NCBI RefSeq assembly: GCF_014197535.1
Contig: NZ_JACIFV010000004.1
Span: forward strand, 248,001-312,000
Direction of reading: 5' to 3'
DNA: 64,000 bases
Source of the DNA: Rhizobium aethiopicum
GTDB taxonomy: Bacteria; Pseudomonadota; Alphaproteobacteria; Rhizobiales; Rhizobiaceae
Shown: in pieces, positions 45,925 through 54,987 of the stretch
How positions within the stretch are numbered: position 1 is the stretch's first letter
Layout of the letters: each line of letters starts with the position of its first letter
Program-made: the position numbers and the translations under genes
Notes under the pieces: generated by a model
Database searches by the model: none
The model's input: only the letters and a program-made list of their open reading frames with translations
Told to the model about the DNA's origin: nothing

Positions 45925-46845
45925 CTATCGATCCTGCGCAGATTCGTGTCGCGGCGGCACCGGCAGCGTGGCGGCCAGCCGCCGCATCGTTTCCTCGAAC
46001 AGAGGAGTTCCACCTGGCAGCCAGCCGAGCGCACGGATTTTCGCCGTGTTCATCGGCTTGAGGGCAGCCTTGTCGGCGGTGGACGGCAAGGCGTGAGGAC
46101 AGCTCGTTTCACGGCGGATAGGCGCGAGAATGTCCTGCGTGTCGACTGTTATGTCCGATATGTTGAAGACCTCGCCAGAGATGCGGGTGCTTTCCGTCTC
46201 CAGCATCAGCCGCACCGCGCGGCCGAGGTCGCGGCCATGAACCTCCGTCCCGGCGCGAGCAGCAACAGGCCGGCCGGCGAGATAATCGGCGATGAGATGA
46301 TCCCATTTGTTCGGCGTGAGATCGCCATAGACACCGGTCGCCCTCAGGCTTACCCCGGCAAAACCCGGTGCCGAGAGATGGGTAAGCGCACCTTCGGCGT
46401 CGAATTTGATCTGGCCGTAGAGCGTCTCCGGCTTCGGCGGCATCGTTTCGACAAGCTCGGTTTCCGGCGGGTGGTCGCCATAGGCAGCGCGGCTGGACAG
46501 GAAGACGCAACGGCGCGTGCCGGCGCGTTTGGCCGCTTCGAAAAGCCGGACGGTGCCGTCGAGGTTCAATCTACGGAAGCTCTTGGGATCGTCGCCCTCG
46601 CCGCCGCGATATTTGCCGGGAACATGGCTGAAGGCGGCATGAACGAAGAAATAGGCGTCGTCGAAGACGTCGATCTGATCCTTGCCGGGATCGAGGGAGA
46701 GCGCTGCGAACTCGACCGGGCGGGAGAAGAAGCCCGGCAGCGGCGCGCGGCGTCCGCCGACAATCACCTGATAGCCGGCGGCCAGCAGCTCCTCGACGAC
46801 GTACCGGCCGACGAGACCCATTCCCCCGGATACCAGTACTTTCAT
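45925..46845 (-). CDS. sqdC: Sulfolipid biosynthesis protein SqdC (extended SDR)
   Basis: 306 residues from MKVLVSGGMGLVGRYVVEELL; the ATG overlaps the sqdD stop (ATGA). SGGMGLVGRY is the nucleotide-binding loop and CVFLSSRAAYGDHPP and LYGQIKF carry the SDR active-site Ser and YxxxK-type residues. Its place as third gene after an SqdB and a glycogenin-like protein is that of sqdC in Rhodobacter and Sinorhizobium, where it contributes to sulfoquinovosyl diacylglycerol synthesis by an unsettled step. The call relies on the gene order. Confidence 0.82.
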   Translation of the reverse strand: MKVLVSGGMGLVGRYVVEELLAAGYQVIVGGRRAPLPGFFSRPVEFAALSLDPGKDQIDVFDDAYFFVHAAFSHVPGKYRGGEGDDPKSFRRLNLDGTVRLFEAAKRAGTRRCVFLSSRAAYGDHPPETELVETMPPKPETLYGQIKFDAEGALTHLSAPGFAGVSLRATGVYGDLTPNKWDHLIADYLAGRPVAARAGTEVHGRDLGRAVRLMLETESTRISGEVFNISDITVDTQDILAPIRRETSCPHALPSTADKAALKPMNTAKIRALGWLPGGTPLFEETMRRLAATLPVPPRHESAQDR

Positions 46846-47666
46846 GCCGTCCCTTCCGGATTTCTCAGCGCCGTGATCTCCGGCATATCGCCGCTCTCGT
46901 GTATACGGTGCCATAGATCGATCAAGGGTTGTAGATGTTTTGCCTTGGGATGATCCTTTTCCCACGGTTTTTCGTACTGGTAGTGCACGATCGAAATGCT
47001 CTTCCAGTCCCAAAGCTCCGGCATGGTGAACCATACATATTGCAGCATGTTGTAATAGACCGGCAGGCCGTGCCATTCCGGGAAGAACGTCTCCAGAAAC
47101 GTCTGGTCGGTGCGTCGCCAGAAGGCCTCCGGCCTGTCGAGGCTTTCCAGCATGCGCCGGAATGTGTCATGCGAGGGCGTCGCGACGAAGACGCCGGAAT
47201 TCATCCGGCGAAAATCGGCGAGACTCTCATAGACGTTGGGAGCGGCGGAAAATTCCGGATAGAGGAAGAGCCTGTCGACGTTCTTCAGCACCAGGGCGTC
47301 GGCGTCGATGAACACACAGCGCTCATACTCCACAAGCTGCCAGAGCCTGAGCTTGCAGAAATTGTCGAGCGGCGAATGGAACTCCGGCTTACGGCCCTTG
47401 GTGAAGGGGGCGGCGGAATGGAGATGGCCGCGGGCGTGGCGCTCGTTGAAGGTATGGGAGAGCGGCAGGTGCTCGACCTGGATCAGGCGGCAGTCGAGGG
47501 TCTCGAGCGGGGCGAGAGCGGCTGCGTCAACGCCGCCGGTGTGGAGGACGACGATGTCGGCGCCGGTGCCGGTGCGGTGCAAGGAGCGGGCGAGGGCGGT
47601 GGCGCCCATCGCGTAGTCGGCGTTGGTGATGAGGGTGACGTAGGCGAAGGCGGGTGGGCGATTCAT
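46842..47666 (-). CDS. sqdD: Glycogenin-like glycosyltransferase SqdD (GT8)
   Basis: A 274-residue family GT8 protein. AYVTLITNADYAMGATALARSL forms the nucleotide-sugar strand and VFIDADALVLKNVD carries the DxD metal-binding motif near residue 123. MNSGVFVATPS is also family-typical. In sqdBDC operons SqdD is the glycogenin-like enzyme thought to use UDP-sulfoquinovose to make the sulfolipid headgroup. It overlaps sqdC by four bases and follows sqdB across a 267-base gap that contains a RIME pair. Confidence 0.85.
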   Translation of the reverse strand: MNRPPAFAYVTLITNADYAMGATALARSLHRTGTGADIVVLHTGGVDAAALAPLETLDCRLIQVEHLPLSHTFNERHARGHLHSAAPFTKGRKPEFHSPLDNFCKLRLWQLVEYERCVFIDADALVLKNVDRLFLYPEFSAAPNVYESLADFRRMNSGVFVATPSHDTFRRMLESLDRPEAFWRRTDQTFLETFFPEWHGLPVYYNMLQYVWFTMPELWDWKSISIVHYQYEKPWEKDHPKAKHLQPLIDLWHRIHESGDMPEITALRNPEGTA

Positions 47667-47733
47667 CGGGTTCGACTGCTCCGATAAATCTTGCTCCGGT
47701 CAAAGAGAGGTGCAAGGCGCGTGCCATACGTCT

Positions 47734-47888
47734 CTTCTCCCCAGCGGGGAGAAGGTGCCGGCAGGCGGTTGAGGGGGTGAGCGACGAGGGGAGCGAATGC
47801 ACTGAGCGCGAGCGAAGGGCAATGAATGGCGTGCGGTGTGGCCCCCTCATCCGACCCTTCGGGCCACCTTCTCCCCGCTGGGGAGAAG
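47734..47888. repeat. RIME-like palindrome pair between sqdB and sqdD
   Basis: Two modules, CTTCTCCCCAGCGGGGAGAAG (47734-47754) with GAGGGGGTGA after it and GGCCCCCTCAT...CTTCTCCCCGCTGGGGAGAAG ending at 47888, face each other around a GCGAGC-AAGGGCAATGAATGGC stretch. The design is the same as at 10993-11151. It interrupts the sqd operon, so it is transcribed and could fold in the mRNA. Confidence 0.8.
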
Positions 47889-47933
47889 AGGGAGCAAGCC
47901 CAGGACTTCCTCGTGTTCGTCATGTCTCAGCGC

Positions 47934-49154
47934 TCACGACACCGATTTCAACCGCTTGCCTTCCGGATCGTGATCAATCGTCGCGGCAATGTCCTTGGTC
48001 CAGGCGGAGACGGCCGGCACGCGGGAGCGGTCGACGCGATAAGCGAATTTCTTCGCCACGTCGACGATCTCGCCCAGCAGCCCGGCTTCCAGCGTGGTCG
48101 GTTCGAGGCCAAGGTCGAGGAACTTTTCGTTCCGGACGATCAGCTCGTTTTCGGCGGCCTCCTTGCGCGGGTTCGGCAGCCAGGTAATCTTGGCGCCGCT
48201 TATCCCGGCGATCATCTCGGCGAGGTCGCGCACCCGGTGGGTTTCCGTCATTTGATTGAAGATCTCGACGCGGGCGCCGCGGGCGGGCGGGTTCTTCAGC
48301 GCCAGCTCGATACAGCGCACCGAATCCTGGATGTGGATGAAGGCGCGGGTCTGGCCGCCGGTGCCATGCACCGTCAGCGGATAACCGATCGCCGCCTGAA
48401 TGAGGAAACGGTTCAGCACCGTGCCGTAATCGCCGTCATAATCGAAACGGTTGATCAGCTGCGCGTGGCGGCGCGTCTGCTCGGTATGCGTTCCCCAGAC
48501 GATGCCCTGATGCAGGTCGGTGATCCGCAGGCCGTCATTCTTGGCGTAGAACTGGAAGAGAAGCTGATCCAGGCATTTGGTCATGTGGTAGATCGAGCCC
48601 GGATTGGAGGGGTAGAGAATCTCCTGGCTGACCGTTTCGCCGCCCGCGGTCTCGATGCCGACCGGCAGATAACCTTCGGGGATAGCGGCGCCGACCGTCG
48701 AGTAGCCATAGACGCCCATGGTGCCGAGATGGATGAGGTGGGCGTCGAGATTGAGCTCGGTCAGCGCGTTCAGGAGGTTGTGCGTGGCGCTGACATTGTT
48801 GTTGACCGTGTAGTTCTTGTGGCGGTCGCTCTTCATCGAATAGGGCGCGGCGCGCTGTTCGGCGAAATGGATGATGGCATCCGGCCGGTGTTCCGAAAGC
48901 CATTTCTTCAGAAGTTCGTAATCCTTGGCGAGATCGATCAGGTTGAAGTGGATGCGGCGTCCTGTTTCGGCATGCCAGATGCGCGTGCGCTCCTGGATCG
49001 AATCCATCGGAGTGAGCGACTGAACGCCGAGTTCGGTGTCGATCCAGCGGCGCGAGAGGTTGTCGAGAATATGGACGTCGTGACCGGCATCGGAAAGATG
49101 GAGCGATGTGGGCCAACCAATGAAACCGTCTCCGCCCATAACCGCAATCTTCAT
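47934..49154 (-). CDS. sqdB: UDP-sulfoquinovose synthase SqdB
   Basis: A 406-residue SDR. MKIAVMGGDGFIGWPTSLHL is the NAD site, LGTMGVYGYS supplies the active-site Thr/Ser region and SIYHMTKCLDQLL the YxxxK pair. VWGTHTEQTRRH and FNQMTETHRVRDLAEMI are typical of SqdB. The enzyme makes UDP-sulfoquinovose from UDP-glucose and sulfite, the first dedicated step of sulfoquinovosyl diacylglycerol synthesis, a phosphorus-free lipid important under phosphate limitation. It heads the leftward sqdB-sqdD-sqdC set. Confidence 0.95.
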   Translation of the reverse strand: MKIAVMGGDGFIGWPTSLHLSDAGHDVHILDNLSRRWIDTELGVQSLTPMDSIQERTRIWHAETGRRIHFNLIDLAKDYELLKKWLSEHRPDAIIHFAEQRAAPYSMKSDRHKNYTVNNNVSATHNLLNALTELNLDAHLIHLGTMGVYGYSTVGAAIPEGYLPVGIETAGGETVSQEILYPSNPGSIYHMTKCLDQLLFQFYAKNDGLRITDLHQGIVWGTHTEQTRRHAQLINRFDYDGDYGTVLNRFLIQAAIGYPLTVHGTGGQTRAFIHIQDSVRCIELALKNPPARGARVEIFNQMTETHRVRDLAEMIAGISGAKITWLPNPRKEAAENELIVRNEKFLDLGLEPTTLEAGLLGEIVDVAKKFAYRVDRSRVPAVSAWTKDIAATIDHDPEGKRLKSVS

Positions 49155-49295
49155 CGCATCGTCTCCTGATCGGTCGCTTATTATCGGGAATAGTTAGGAA
49201 TTATGACAATCATTCAATGCCTGCCGGCGGCGCATTCAATGCTTGCCTGCCGCGAAGCGTTGCGCCAAAGAGGGCACCTCACTTTGGAGAAAATT

Positions 49296-49751
49296 ATGAC
49301 GGAACGCCCTTTTTCCATTTCGGGAGAGCTGACGGAGGCCGGACACCGCCTCGTCCAGCGGGTCTATTATGAAGATACGGATTTCTCCGGCCTGGTCTAT
49401 CACGCCCGCTACCTGCACTTCCTCGAGCGTGGCCGTACCGATTATCTGCGCTGCCTCGGTGTCGAGCAACGCGAACTCGTCAGCGCCGACGAGGAAGGCC
49501 TCGTCTTCGTCGTCCACCGCATGGAGATCGATTTCAAGAGCCCCGCGCGCATGGATGACGTGCTGACGATCCTGACGCATACGGAAAAGGCCGGAGGCGC
49601 CAAGATGGTGCTCAACCAGCAGATTCGCTCAGGCGAAACCCTGCTGATTGCAGCCAGGGTGATCATCGCCGTCATCAATGCCAAGGGGCGGCCACGGCGG
49701 CTGCCGGAAACGCTGGCGGCAAAATTCCTGGAAGGCAGCCAGCCTCTGTAG
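49296..49751 (+). CDS. ybgC: Tol-Pal-associated acyl-CoA thioesterase YbgC
   Basis: 151 residues from MTERPFSISGELTEAGHRL, with TTGGAGAAAA upstream; an earlier ATG would add 31 residues. The hot-dog fold active site is clear: YYEDTDFSGLVYHARYLHFLERGRTDYL contains the catalytic Asp of the family. It hydrolyses acyl-CoA or acyl-ACP and is regularly the first gene of tol-pal clusters, as here. A 365-base gap follows before tolQ. Confidence 0.93.
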   Translation: MTERPFSISGELTEAGHRLVQRVYYEDTDFSGLVYHARYLHFLERGRTDYLRCLGVEQRELVSADEEGLVFVVHRMEIDFKSPARMDDVLTILTHTEKAGGAKMVLNQQIRSGETLLIAARVIIAVINAKGRPRRLPETLAAKFLEGSQPL

Positions 49752-50116
49752 TTCCGAATCAGGCCTTGTCAAAACTTGAGCTTTATGTGAAGGAATTCCC
49801 GCGCCGCAGGATAAGCGCTCTTTCGGCAGCCGGACCATGCTCCGGTCAAGTAATCCACGGAACAAAATCTTCCGAACACAGGCTTGCTGTCACAGTCCGG
49901 CACTAACGATCTATTAACCATAATAGTGTCTTACTAGGAAAGTCGGAGTTTGTGCGGTGCACGCCTTCCTTTGACCAAATTTGACGGCAAGAAGGCGGAA
50001 GAAGAGCTTGGAAGCTTGACCAGGGCTTTGGGCGGCGGTCGCCGGACACTTCTTGCGAGATCATTTTGTGCCGCCCGGTCCAGCGCCGGGCGTTTGGATT
50101 CGGGGATTTTGGATCA
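49752..50116 (+). promoter_or_regulatory. Intergenic region ahead of tolQ with CtrA-like site
   Basis: About 365 bases without a gene. CTAA-CGATCTA-TTAACCAT at 49903-49921 has seven of eight core positions of the CtrA box plus the extended CCAT. The following TAATAGTG may contribute a -10. The region presumably drives tolQRAB; I see nothing else in it. Confidence 0.4.
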
Positions 50117-50836
50117 ATGGAACAAGTAGGATTGGCAGCAGCCACGACGGACGTCAGCCTCTGGTCGCTATTCATGCAGGCCGGCATCGTCGTCAAGCTC
50201 GTCATGCTCGGGCTCATCGCGGCCTCGGTCTGGACGTGGGCGATCGTCATCGACAAATACCTGGCCTATGGCCGCGCGCGACGCCAGTTCGACAAGTTCG
50301 AACAGGTTTTCTGGTCGGGCCAGTCGCTGGAAGAGCTTTACCGCTCACTGTCGGAACGCAACAATACCGGGCTGGCGTCGATTTTCGTCGCGGCCATGCG
50401 CGAGTGGAAAAAATCCTTCGAACGCGGTGCCCGCTCGCCGATCGGCCTGCAGATGCGTATCGACCGCGCAATGGACGTGACGCTTGCCCGTGAAACCGAA
50501 TATCTCGGCGCCCGTTTGGGATCGCTTGCGACCATCGGTTCGGCCGGTCCGTTCATCGGTCTCTTCGGCACGGTTGTCGGTATCATGACTTCGTTCCAGG
50601 CGATCGCCGGCTCGAAGTCGACCAATCTCGCGGTCGTCGCGCCCGGTATCGCCGAAGCGCTGCTCGCCACCGCGATCGGCCTCGTCGCCGCTATTCCGGC
50701 TGTTATCGCCTACAACAAATTCTCTGCCGATGCCGGCAAGCTCTCGGCCCGCATGGAAGGTTTTGCGGACGAATTCTCCGCCATACTTTCGCGCCAGATC
50801 GACGAGAAGCTGCAGCCGCGCGCTGCCGCTCAGTAA
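50117..50836 (+). CDS. tolQ: TolQ, proton-channel component of the Tol-Pal system
   Basis: 239 residues from MEQVGLAAATTDVSLWSLF. Three membrane helices lie at about 20-45 (VVKLVMLGLIAASVWTWAIV), about 140-165 (LGSLATIGSAGPFIGLFGTVVG) and about 175-205 (APGIAEALLATAIGLVAAIPAVIAY). These match the TolQ/ExbB family. With TolR it harvests the proton motive force to energise TolA during outer-membrane constriction at division. tolR starts 18 bases later. Confidence 0.96.
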   Translation: MEQVGLAAATTDVSLWSLFMQAGIVVKLVMLGLIAASVWTWAIVIDKYLAYGRARRQFDKFEQVFWSGQSLEELYRSLSERNNTGLASIFVAAMREWKKSFERGARSPIGLQMRIDRAMDVTLARETEYLGARLGSLATIGSAGPFIGLFGTVVGIMTSFQAIAGSKSTNLAVVAPGIAEALLATAIGLVAAIPAVIAYNKFSADAGKLSARMEGFADEFSAILSRQIDEKLQPRAAAQ

Positions 50837-50854
50837 CCAACGGAGTATTCTGAC

Positions 50855-51310
50855 ATGGGTATGGCTGTTGGAGGCAATGGCGGCGGGGGCGGCGGACGCC
50901 GCCGTCGCGGCGGTCGGAACAAGGCCGTGATTTCCGAAATCAACGTGACGCCGCTCGTCGACGTCATGCTCGTGCTTTTGATCATCTTCATGGTCGCGGC
51001 TCCAATGATGACTGTCGGCGTGCCGATCGACCTGCCGGAAACGCAAGCCAAGGCGCTGAATTCCGAGACGCAGCCGATCACGATTTCGGTCAAGAACGAC
51101 GGCGAGGTGTTCCTGCAGGAAACGCCGATCCCGGCAGCCGAGATCGCCGCCAAGCTCGAGGCGATCGCCACCACCGGCTATAACGAACGCATCTTCGTGC
51201 GCGGCGACGCGACGGCGCCCTATGGTGTCATCGCCGACGTCATGGCTCGCATCCAGGGGGCCGGCTTCAAGAATATCGGCCTCGTGACGCAGCAGAAGAA
51301 GGACCAATAG
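50855..51310 (+). CDS. tolR: TolR, stator partner of TolQ
   Basis: 151 residues. A Gly/Arg-rich N-terminus (GGNGGGGGGRRRRGGRN) is followed by ISEINVTPLVDVMLVLLIIFMV, the single membrane helix with its essential Asp, and a periplasmic domain. The poly-Gly/Arg start is typical of alphaproteobacterial TolR. CGGAG precedes the ATG. tolA follows 8 bases later. Confidence 0.95.
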   Translation: MGMAVGGNGGGGGGRRRRGGRNKAVISEINVTPLVDVMLVLLIIFMVAAPMMTVGVPIDLPETQAKALNSETQPITISVKNDGEVFLQETPIPAAEIAAKLEAIATTGYNERIFVRGDATAPYGVIADVMARIQGAGFKNIGLVTQQKKDQ

Positions 51311-51318
51311 CGCTCAAA

Positions 51319-52464
51319 ATGAAGGCCAGCGTCGTCACATCTGCTGTTCTGCATTGCCTGGTGCTTACCTGGGCGATGGTGTCGCTCGGCGCGCCGGAAT
51401 CCTTCAAGGTCGAGGATTTCGAGGCGATGCCGGTCGATCTCGTGCCGGTGGAATCCATCACCCAGATGCAGCAGGGCGACAAGAAGGCTCCGAAGAAGGA
51501 GACGTCCGCCCCCGTGCCGACGACTCGGCCGCCGATCGCGCAGCCGGCCGAGAATGCCGGTGACAACAATGCCGACCTGAAGACGCCACCGGTGCCGAAC
51601 GCCAAGCCCAGCAACAGCGAAGCTGCAGCGGCGAATTCGAGCGAGAAGCCACTGCCGACGATCGATCCCAAGCCGAACGACGTCAAGGAGGTCAACAAGG
51701 AAGAGACCGAGGTCGAACAACCGAAGGAAGTCGCCTCCATTCCGCCGCCGAAGCCCGTCGAAGTGACGCCGCCGAAGCCGGAGGAAAAGCCGCCGGAAGA
51801 ACAGGCGAAGCCCGAAGAGCCGCCGAAGCCGGATGCGGAAGCCTTGCCGGACAAGGTGCCGACGCCGGTCGTCAAGCCGCAGGTAAAGCCGCCGGAGCCA
51901 CAGAAGACGGCCGAAAAGCCGCCGGAAAAGACACCGGACCAACCGAAGGCTGCGGAAGCGCCGACGGACAAGAAGAAGGCTGACAAGAAGCAGGAAGTGG
52001 CGAAATCAGCCTCCTCGATGAAGAGCGATTTCAATGCGGACGAGATTTCGGCCTTGCTGAACAAGACCGACCCTTCCGCCGGCGGTGCAAAGCGCTCGAC
52101 GCAGGAGGCATCGCTCGGTGCGAAGAAGAGCAATAACGGCTCGAAGCTCAGCCAAAGCGAAGAAGACGCGCTAAAGGGTTTGATCGAGGGTAACTGGCTT
52201 GTCACTCCCGGAATGGAAGGCCTTTCCGGCATGGTCATCAAGGTGCATTTCAAGCTCGACAAAGATGGAAACATTATCGGTCAGCCCGAGATCGAGTCTT
52301 CCGGCGGAAGCAGCACCGATTCGACGCGTCGTGCGCTGGAAAGTGGCGCTTACCGCGCCGTGATGAAATCTGCTCCCTCGTTCCGCACGACGCTTCCGAT
52401 GGACAAGTATGACGTTTGGAACGAGGTGGTCCTTAACTTTAATCCCAGCGATATGGGAATTTAA
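51319..52464 (+). CDS. tolA: TolA, periplasm-spanning energy transducer
   Basis: 381 residues. A short N-terminal membrane helix (residues about 5-24, VVTSAVLHCLVLTWAMVSLG) leads into a long Pro/Lys/Glu-rich spacer (about 45-235) and a C-terminal TolA/TonB-type domain (about 270-381: LKGLIEGNWLVTPG, VKVHFKLDKDGNIIGQPEI-like and KYDVWNEVVLNFNPS). It links TolQR in the inner membrane to TolB and Pal. The stop is directly followed by the ATG of a second protein carrying the same C-terminal domain. Confidence 0.93.
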   Translation: MKASVVTSAVLHCLVLTWAMVSLGAPESFKVEDFEAMPVDLVPVESITQMQQGDKKAPKKETSAPVPTTRPPIAQPAENAGDNNADLKTPPVPNAKPSNSEAAAANSSEKPLPTIDPKPNDVKEVNKEETEVEQPKEVASIPPPKPVEVTPPKPEEKPPEEQAKPEEPPKPDAEALPDKVPTPVVKPQVKPPEPQKTAEKPPEKTPDQPKAAEAPTDKKKADKKQEVAKSASSMKSDFNADEISALLNKTDPSAGGAKRSTQEASLGAKKSNNGSKLSQSEEDALKGLIEGNWLVTPGMEGLSGMVIKVHFKLDKDGNIIGQPEIESSGGSSTDSTRRALESGAYRAVMKSAPSFRTTLPMDKYDVWNEVVLNFNPSDMGI

Positions 52465-52908
52465 ATGTTGAGGAATCCATTCAATTTCGCGAAGTCTTTC
52501 GGGATATACGCGGTGCTGACAGGGGCGATCCTTGGCCTCGCATTTCCCTTCGATGCAAATTCAGAGACGGCTGATCGCCGAAGCGATGCAAATTCGCCGG
52601 TTCTCAGCGTGGCTGAAGTTAAGGCGGTGCGAGACGCGATCGAACGTCAATTCTTCATTCACAGCCGCCTGAAAGACATCGGCGGCGTGCGTTTGACGAT
52701 CCACATAAAGCTAACCAGAGACGGGCAGATCGTAGGCAACCCTGATGTGCAGGTCACCGGTGGCAGTGAGCGTGCGCAGAAAAGTCTCACCGATGACGGC
52801 CTCCGCGCAGTTCGTCGCGCAGCTCCTTTTACGATGCTTCCGAAAGATAAATACGATGTCTGGAAGGAAGTTGTCTTTAATTTCGACACCAGCGCTCTTA
52901 TCCAATAA
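52465..52908 (+). CDS. TolA C-terminal-domain paralogue within the tol operon
   Basis: 147 residues. An N-terminal hydrophobic stretch ([19 protein letters not shown]) looks like a signal peptide or anchor. The rest is a diverged copy of the TolA C-terminal domain: [17 protein letters not shown] and [17 protein letters not shown] align with TolA's VHFKLDKDGNIIGQPEI and MDKYDVWNEVVLNFNPS. It lacks the membrane helix plus spacer of TolA. It starts on the base after the tolA stop (TAA-ATG) and ends 22 bases before tolB. Codon choice is less GC-biased than in tolA. It is probably periplasmic and could bind TolB or Pal; the function is unknown. Confidence 0.85.
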   Translation: MLRNPFNFAKSFGIYAVLTGAILGLAFPFDANSETADRRSDANSPVLSVAEVKAVRDAIERQFFIHSRLKDIGGVRLTIHIKLTRDGQIVGNPDVQVTGGSERAQKSLTDDGLRAVRRAAPFTMLPKDKYDVWKEVVFNFDTSALIQ

Positions 52909-52930
52909 GATGCTGAAAGGCTTGTTTGAT

Positions 52931-54241
52931 ATGGTCAAGTGTTCCCTCATCCGCGCTCTGATGGTCATTGCCGGCCTGATTGGGGTCGCAATCTTTACAA
53001 CGCCGGCGAACGCGTTGGTCACCCTCGATCTTCGAAAAGGTAATGTCCAGCCGATGCCGATTGCGGTGACGGACTTCCTGCAGGGCGATATGGGCGCGCA
53101 GGTTTCGCAGGTCATCGCAGCCGACCTGCAGCGTTCCGGCCTCTTCGCGCCGATCAACAAGAGTGCCTTCATAGAGAAGATTTCCAATCCCGATGCCGCG
53201 CCGCGGTTCGAGGATTGGAAGGTCATCAACGCCCAGGCGCTGGTCACCGGCCGTGTGACGCAGGAGGCCGATGGACGCCTTCGCGCCGAATTCCGTCTCT
53301 GGGATCCCTTCGCCGGCCAGCAGATGACCGGCCAGCAGTTCTATACGCAGCCGGAGAATTGGCGCCGTGTGGCCCACATCATCGCGGACGCGATCTACAA
53401 GCAGATCACCGGTGAAGAGGGTTATTTCGACACCCGCGTCGTCTTCGTCTCCGAATCCGGCACCAAGCAGCAGCGCAAGCGTCAGCTGGCGATCATGGAC
53501 CAGGACGGTTTCAACGTGCGGACGCTGACCGATGGCAGCGACCTCGTGCTGACGCCGCGCTTTTCGCCGAGCCGGCAGGAAGTCACCTACATGTCCTTCG
53601 CCAACCAGCAGCCGCGCGTCTATCTGCTGCAGCTCGAAACCGGCCAGCGCGAAGTCGTCGGCAACTTCCCCGGCATGACCTTCTCGCCGCGCTTTTCGCC
53701 GGATGGCCAGAAGGTGATCATGAGCCTGCAGCAGGAGGGCAATTCCAACATCTATACGATGGACTTGCGCTCGCGCACGACGACGCGGCTGACCTCGACG
53801 GCGGCGATCGACACCTCGCCCTCCTATTCGCCCGATGGTGCGCGCGTCAGCTTCGAAAGCGACCGTGGCGGCAAGCCGCAGATCTACGTGATGAACGCCG
53901 ACGGTTCCGGCCAGACCCGCATTTCCTTCGGCGACGGCTCCTATTCGACGCCGGTTTGGTCGCCGCGCGGCGATCTCATCGCCTTCACCAAACAGTCCGG
54001 CGGCAAGTTCTCGATCGGCGTGATGAAGCCGGATGGCTCGGGTGAGCGCATCCTGACGTCCGGCTTCCACAATGAAGGCCCGACCTGGGCGCCGAACGGC
54101 CGTGTGCTGATGTTCTTCCGCCAGGCGGCAGGCGCGGGTGGTCCGCAGCTCTATTCGATCGATCTGACCGGTTATAACGAGCAGCTGGTCAAGACGCCGA
54201 GCTATGCTTCCGACCCGGCCTGGTCGCCGCTGCTGGAGTAG
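52931..54241 (+). CDS. tolB: TolB, periplasmic beta-propeller of Tol-Pal
   Basis: 436 residues from [18 protein letters not shown], with AAAGG ahead; a start 21 bases upstream lacks a site. The signal peptide ends TTPANA, placing [19 protein letters not shown] at the mature N-terminus. The N-terminal alpha/beta domain is followed by six propeller blades marked by repeated FSPDG-type turns ([36 protein letters not shown] and [11 protein letters not shown]). TolB shuttles between TolA and Pal. Confidence 0.96.
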   Translation: MVKCSLIRALMVIAGLIGVAIFTTPANALVTLDLRKGNVQPMPIAVTDFLQGDMGAQVSQVIAADLQRSGLFAPINKSAFIEKISNPDAAPRFEDWKVINAQALVTGRVTQEADGRLRAEFRLWDPFAGQQMTGQQFYTQPENWRRVAHIIADAIYKQITGEEGYFDTRVVFVSESGTKQQRKRQLAIMDQDGFNVRTLTDGSDLVLTPRFSPSRQEVTYMSFANQQPRVYLLQLETGQREVVGNFPGMTFSPRFSPDGQKVIMSLQQEGNSNIYTMDLRSRTTTRLTSTAAIDTSPSYSPDGARVSFESDRGGKPQIYVMNADGSGQTRISFGDGSYSTPVWSPRGDLIAFTKQSGGKFSIGVMKPDGSGERILTSGFHNEGPTWAPNGRVLMFFRQAAGAGGPQLYSIDLTGYNEQLVKTPSYASDPAWSPLLE

Positions 54242-54394
54242 CGGGTGCAGCAATGCCTTCATGTCGCCTCAAAGTCGTGGAAACCGGGCGACTACGGGAC
54301 AAATCAGTAAATTGTTAACCATAATCTTTGAGGGGCGGTTAACCGAGTGCGGTTACTGTCCGGAAACCCTGATGAACTCGCAAGGAGACCGGCC

Positions 54395-54931
54395 ATGAGC
54401 CGAATTCATACCCCGGCACTTAGCCGTATGCAGAATTTCGCCCGCAACCCCGTCATGATCGCGCTTGTCGCCGGTCTCGCGCTTGCGGGTTGCGCCAACA
54501 AGAAGAACGGCGGCATGCCGAACAGCGCCGGCGACATGGGTCTCGGCGCAGGCGCCGCGACGCCGGGCTCGACTCAGGACTTCACGGTCAATGTCGGTGA
54601 CCGCATCTTCTTTGACACCGACTCCACGTCGATCCGCGCCGATGCCGCTCAGACGCTCGACCGTCAGGCACAGTGGCTCGGTCGTTACCCGAACTATCAG
54701 ATCACCGTTGAAGGCCATGCCGACGAGCGCGGCACCCGCGAATATAACCTCGCCCTCGGCGCCCGTCGCGCTGCTGCTACCAAGGACTATCTCGCTTCCC
54801 GCGGCGTTCCGGCACAGCGCATGAAGACGATCTCCTACGGCAAGGAACGGCCGGTCGCCGTCTGCGACGATATTTCCTGCTGGTCGCAGAACCGCCGTGC
54901 AGTCACCGTGCTCGGCGGCGCCGGCATGTAA
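54395..54931 (+). CDS. pal: Pal, peptidoglycan-associated lipoprotein
   Basis: 178 residues from MSRIHTPALSRMQNFARN, with AAGGAG upstream. The signal sequence ends with lipobox LALAGC, so the mature lipoprotein is acylated at Cys and anchored in the outer membrane. An OmpA-type domain follows: RIFFDTDSTSIRADAAQTL, VEGHADERGTREYNLALGARRA and KTISYGKERPV. It ties outer membrane to peptidoglycan and is the target of TolB. TTAACCAT lies in the 153-base gap before it. Confidence 0.97.
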   Translation: MSRIHTPALSRMQNFARNPVMIALVAGLALAGCANKKNGGMPNSAGDMGLGAGAATPGSTQDFTVNVGDRIFFDTDSTSIRADAAQTLDRQAQWLGRYPNYQITVEGHADERGTREYNLALGARRAAATKDYLASRGVPAQRMKTISYGKERPVAVCDDISCWSQNRRAVTVLGGAGM

Positions 54932-54954
54932 TTCAAGCTTTAATGGATTTTACG

Positions 54955-54987
54955 AAGGCGGTCCCATCCGGGGCCGCCTTTTCTTTT
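54955..54987 (+). terminator. Terminator after pal
   Basis: The stem AAGGCGG/CCGCCTT (54955-54961 and 54974-54980) is followed by TTCTTTTT. A rho-independent terminator separates pal from cpoB. Confidence 0.75.
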
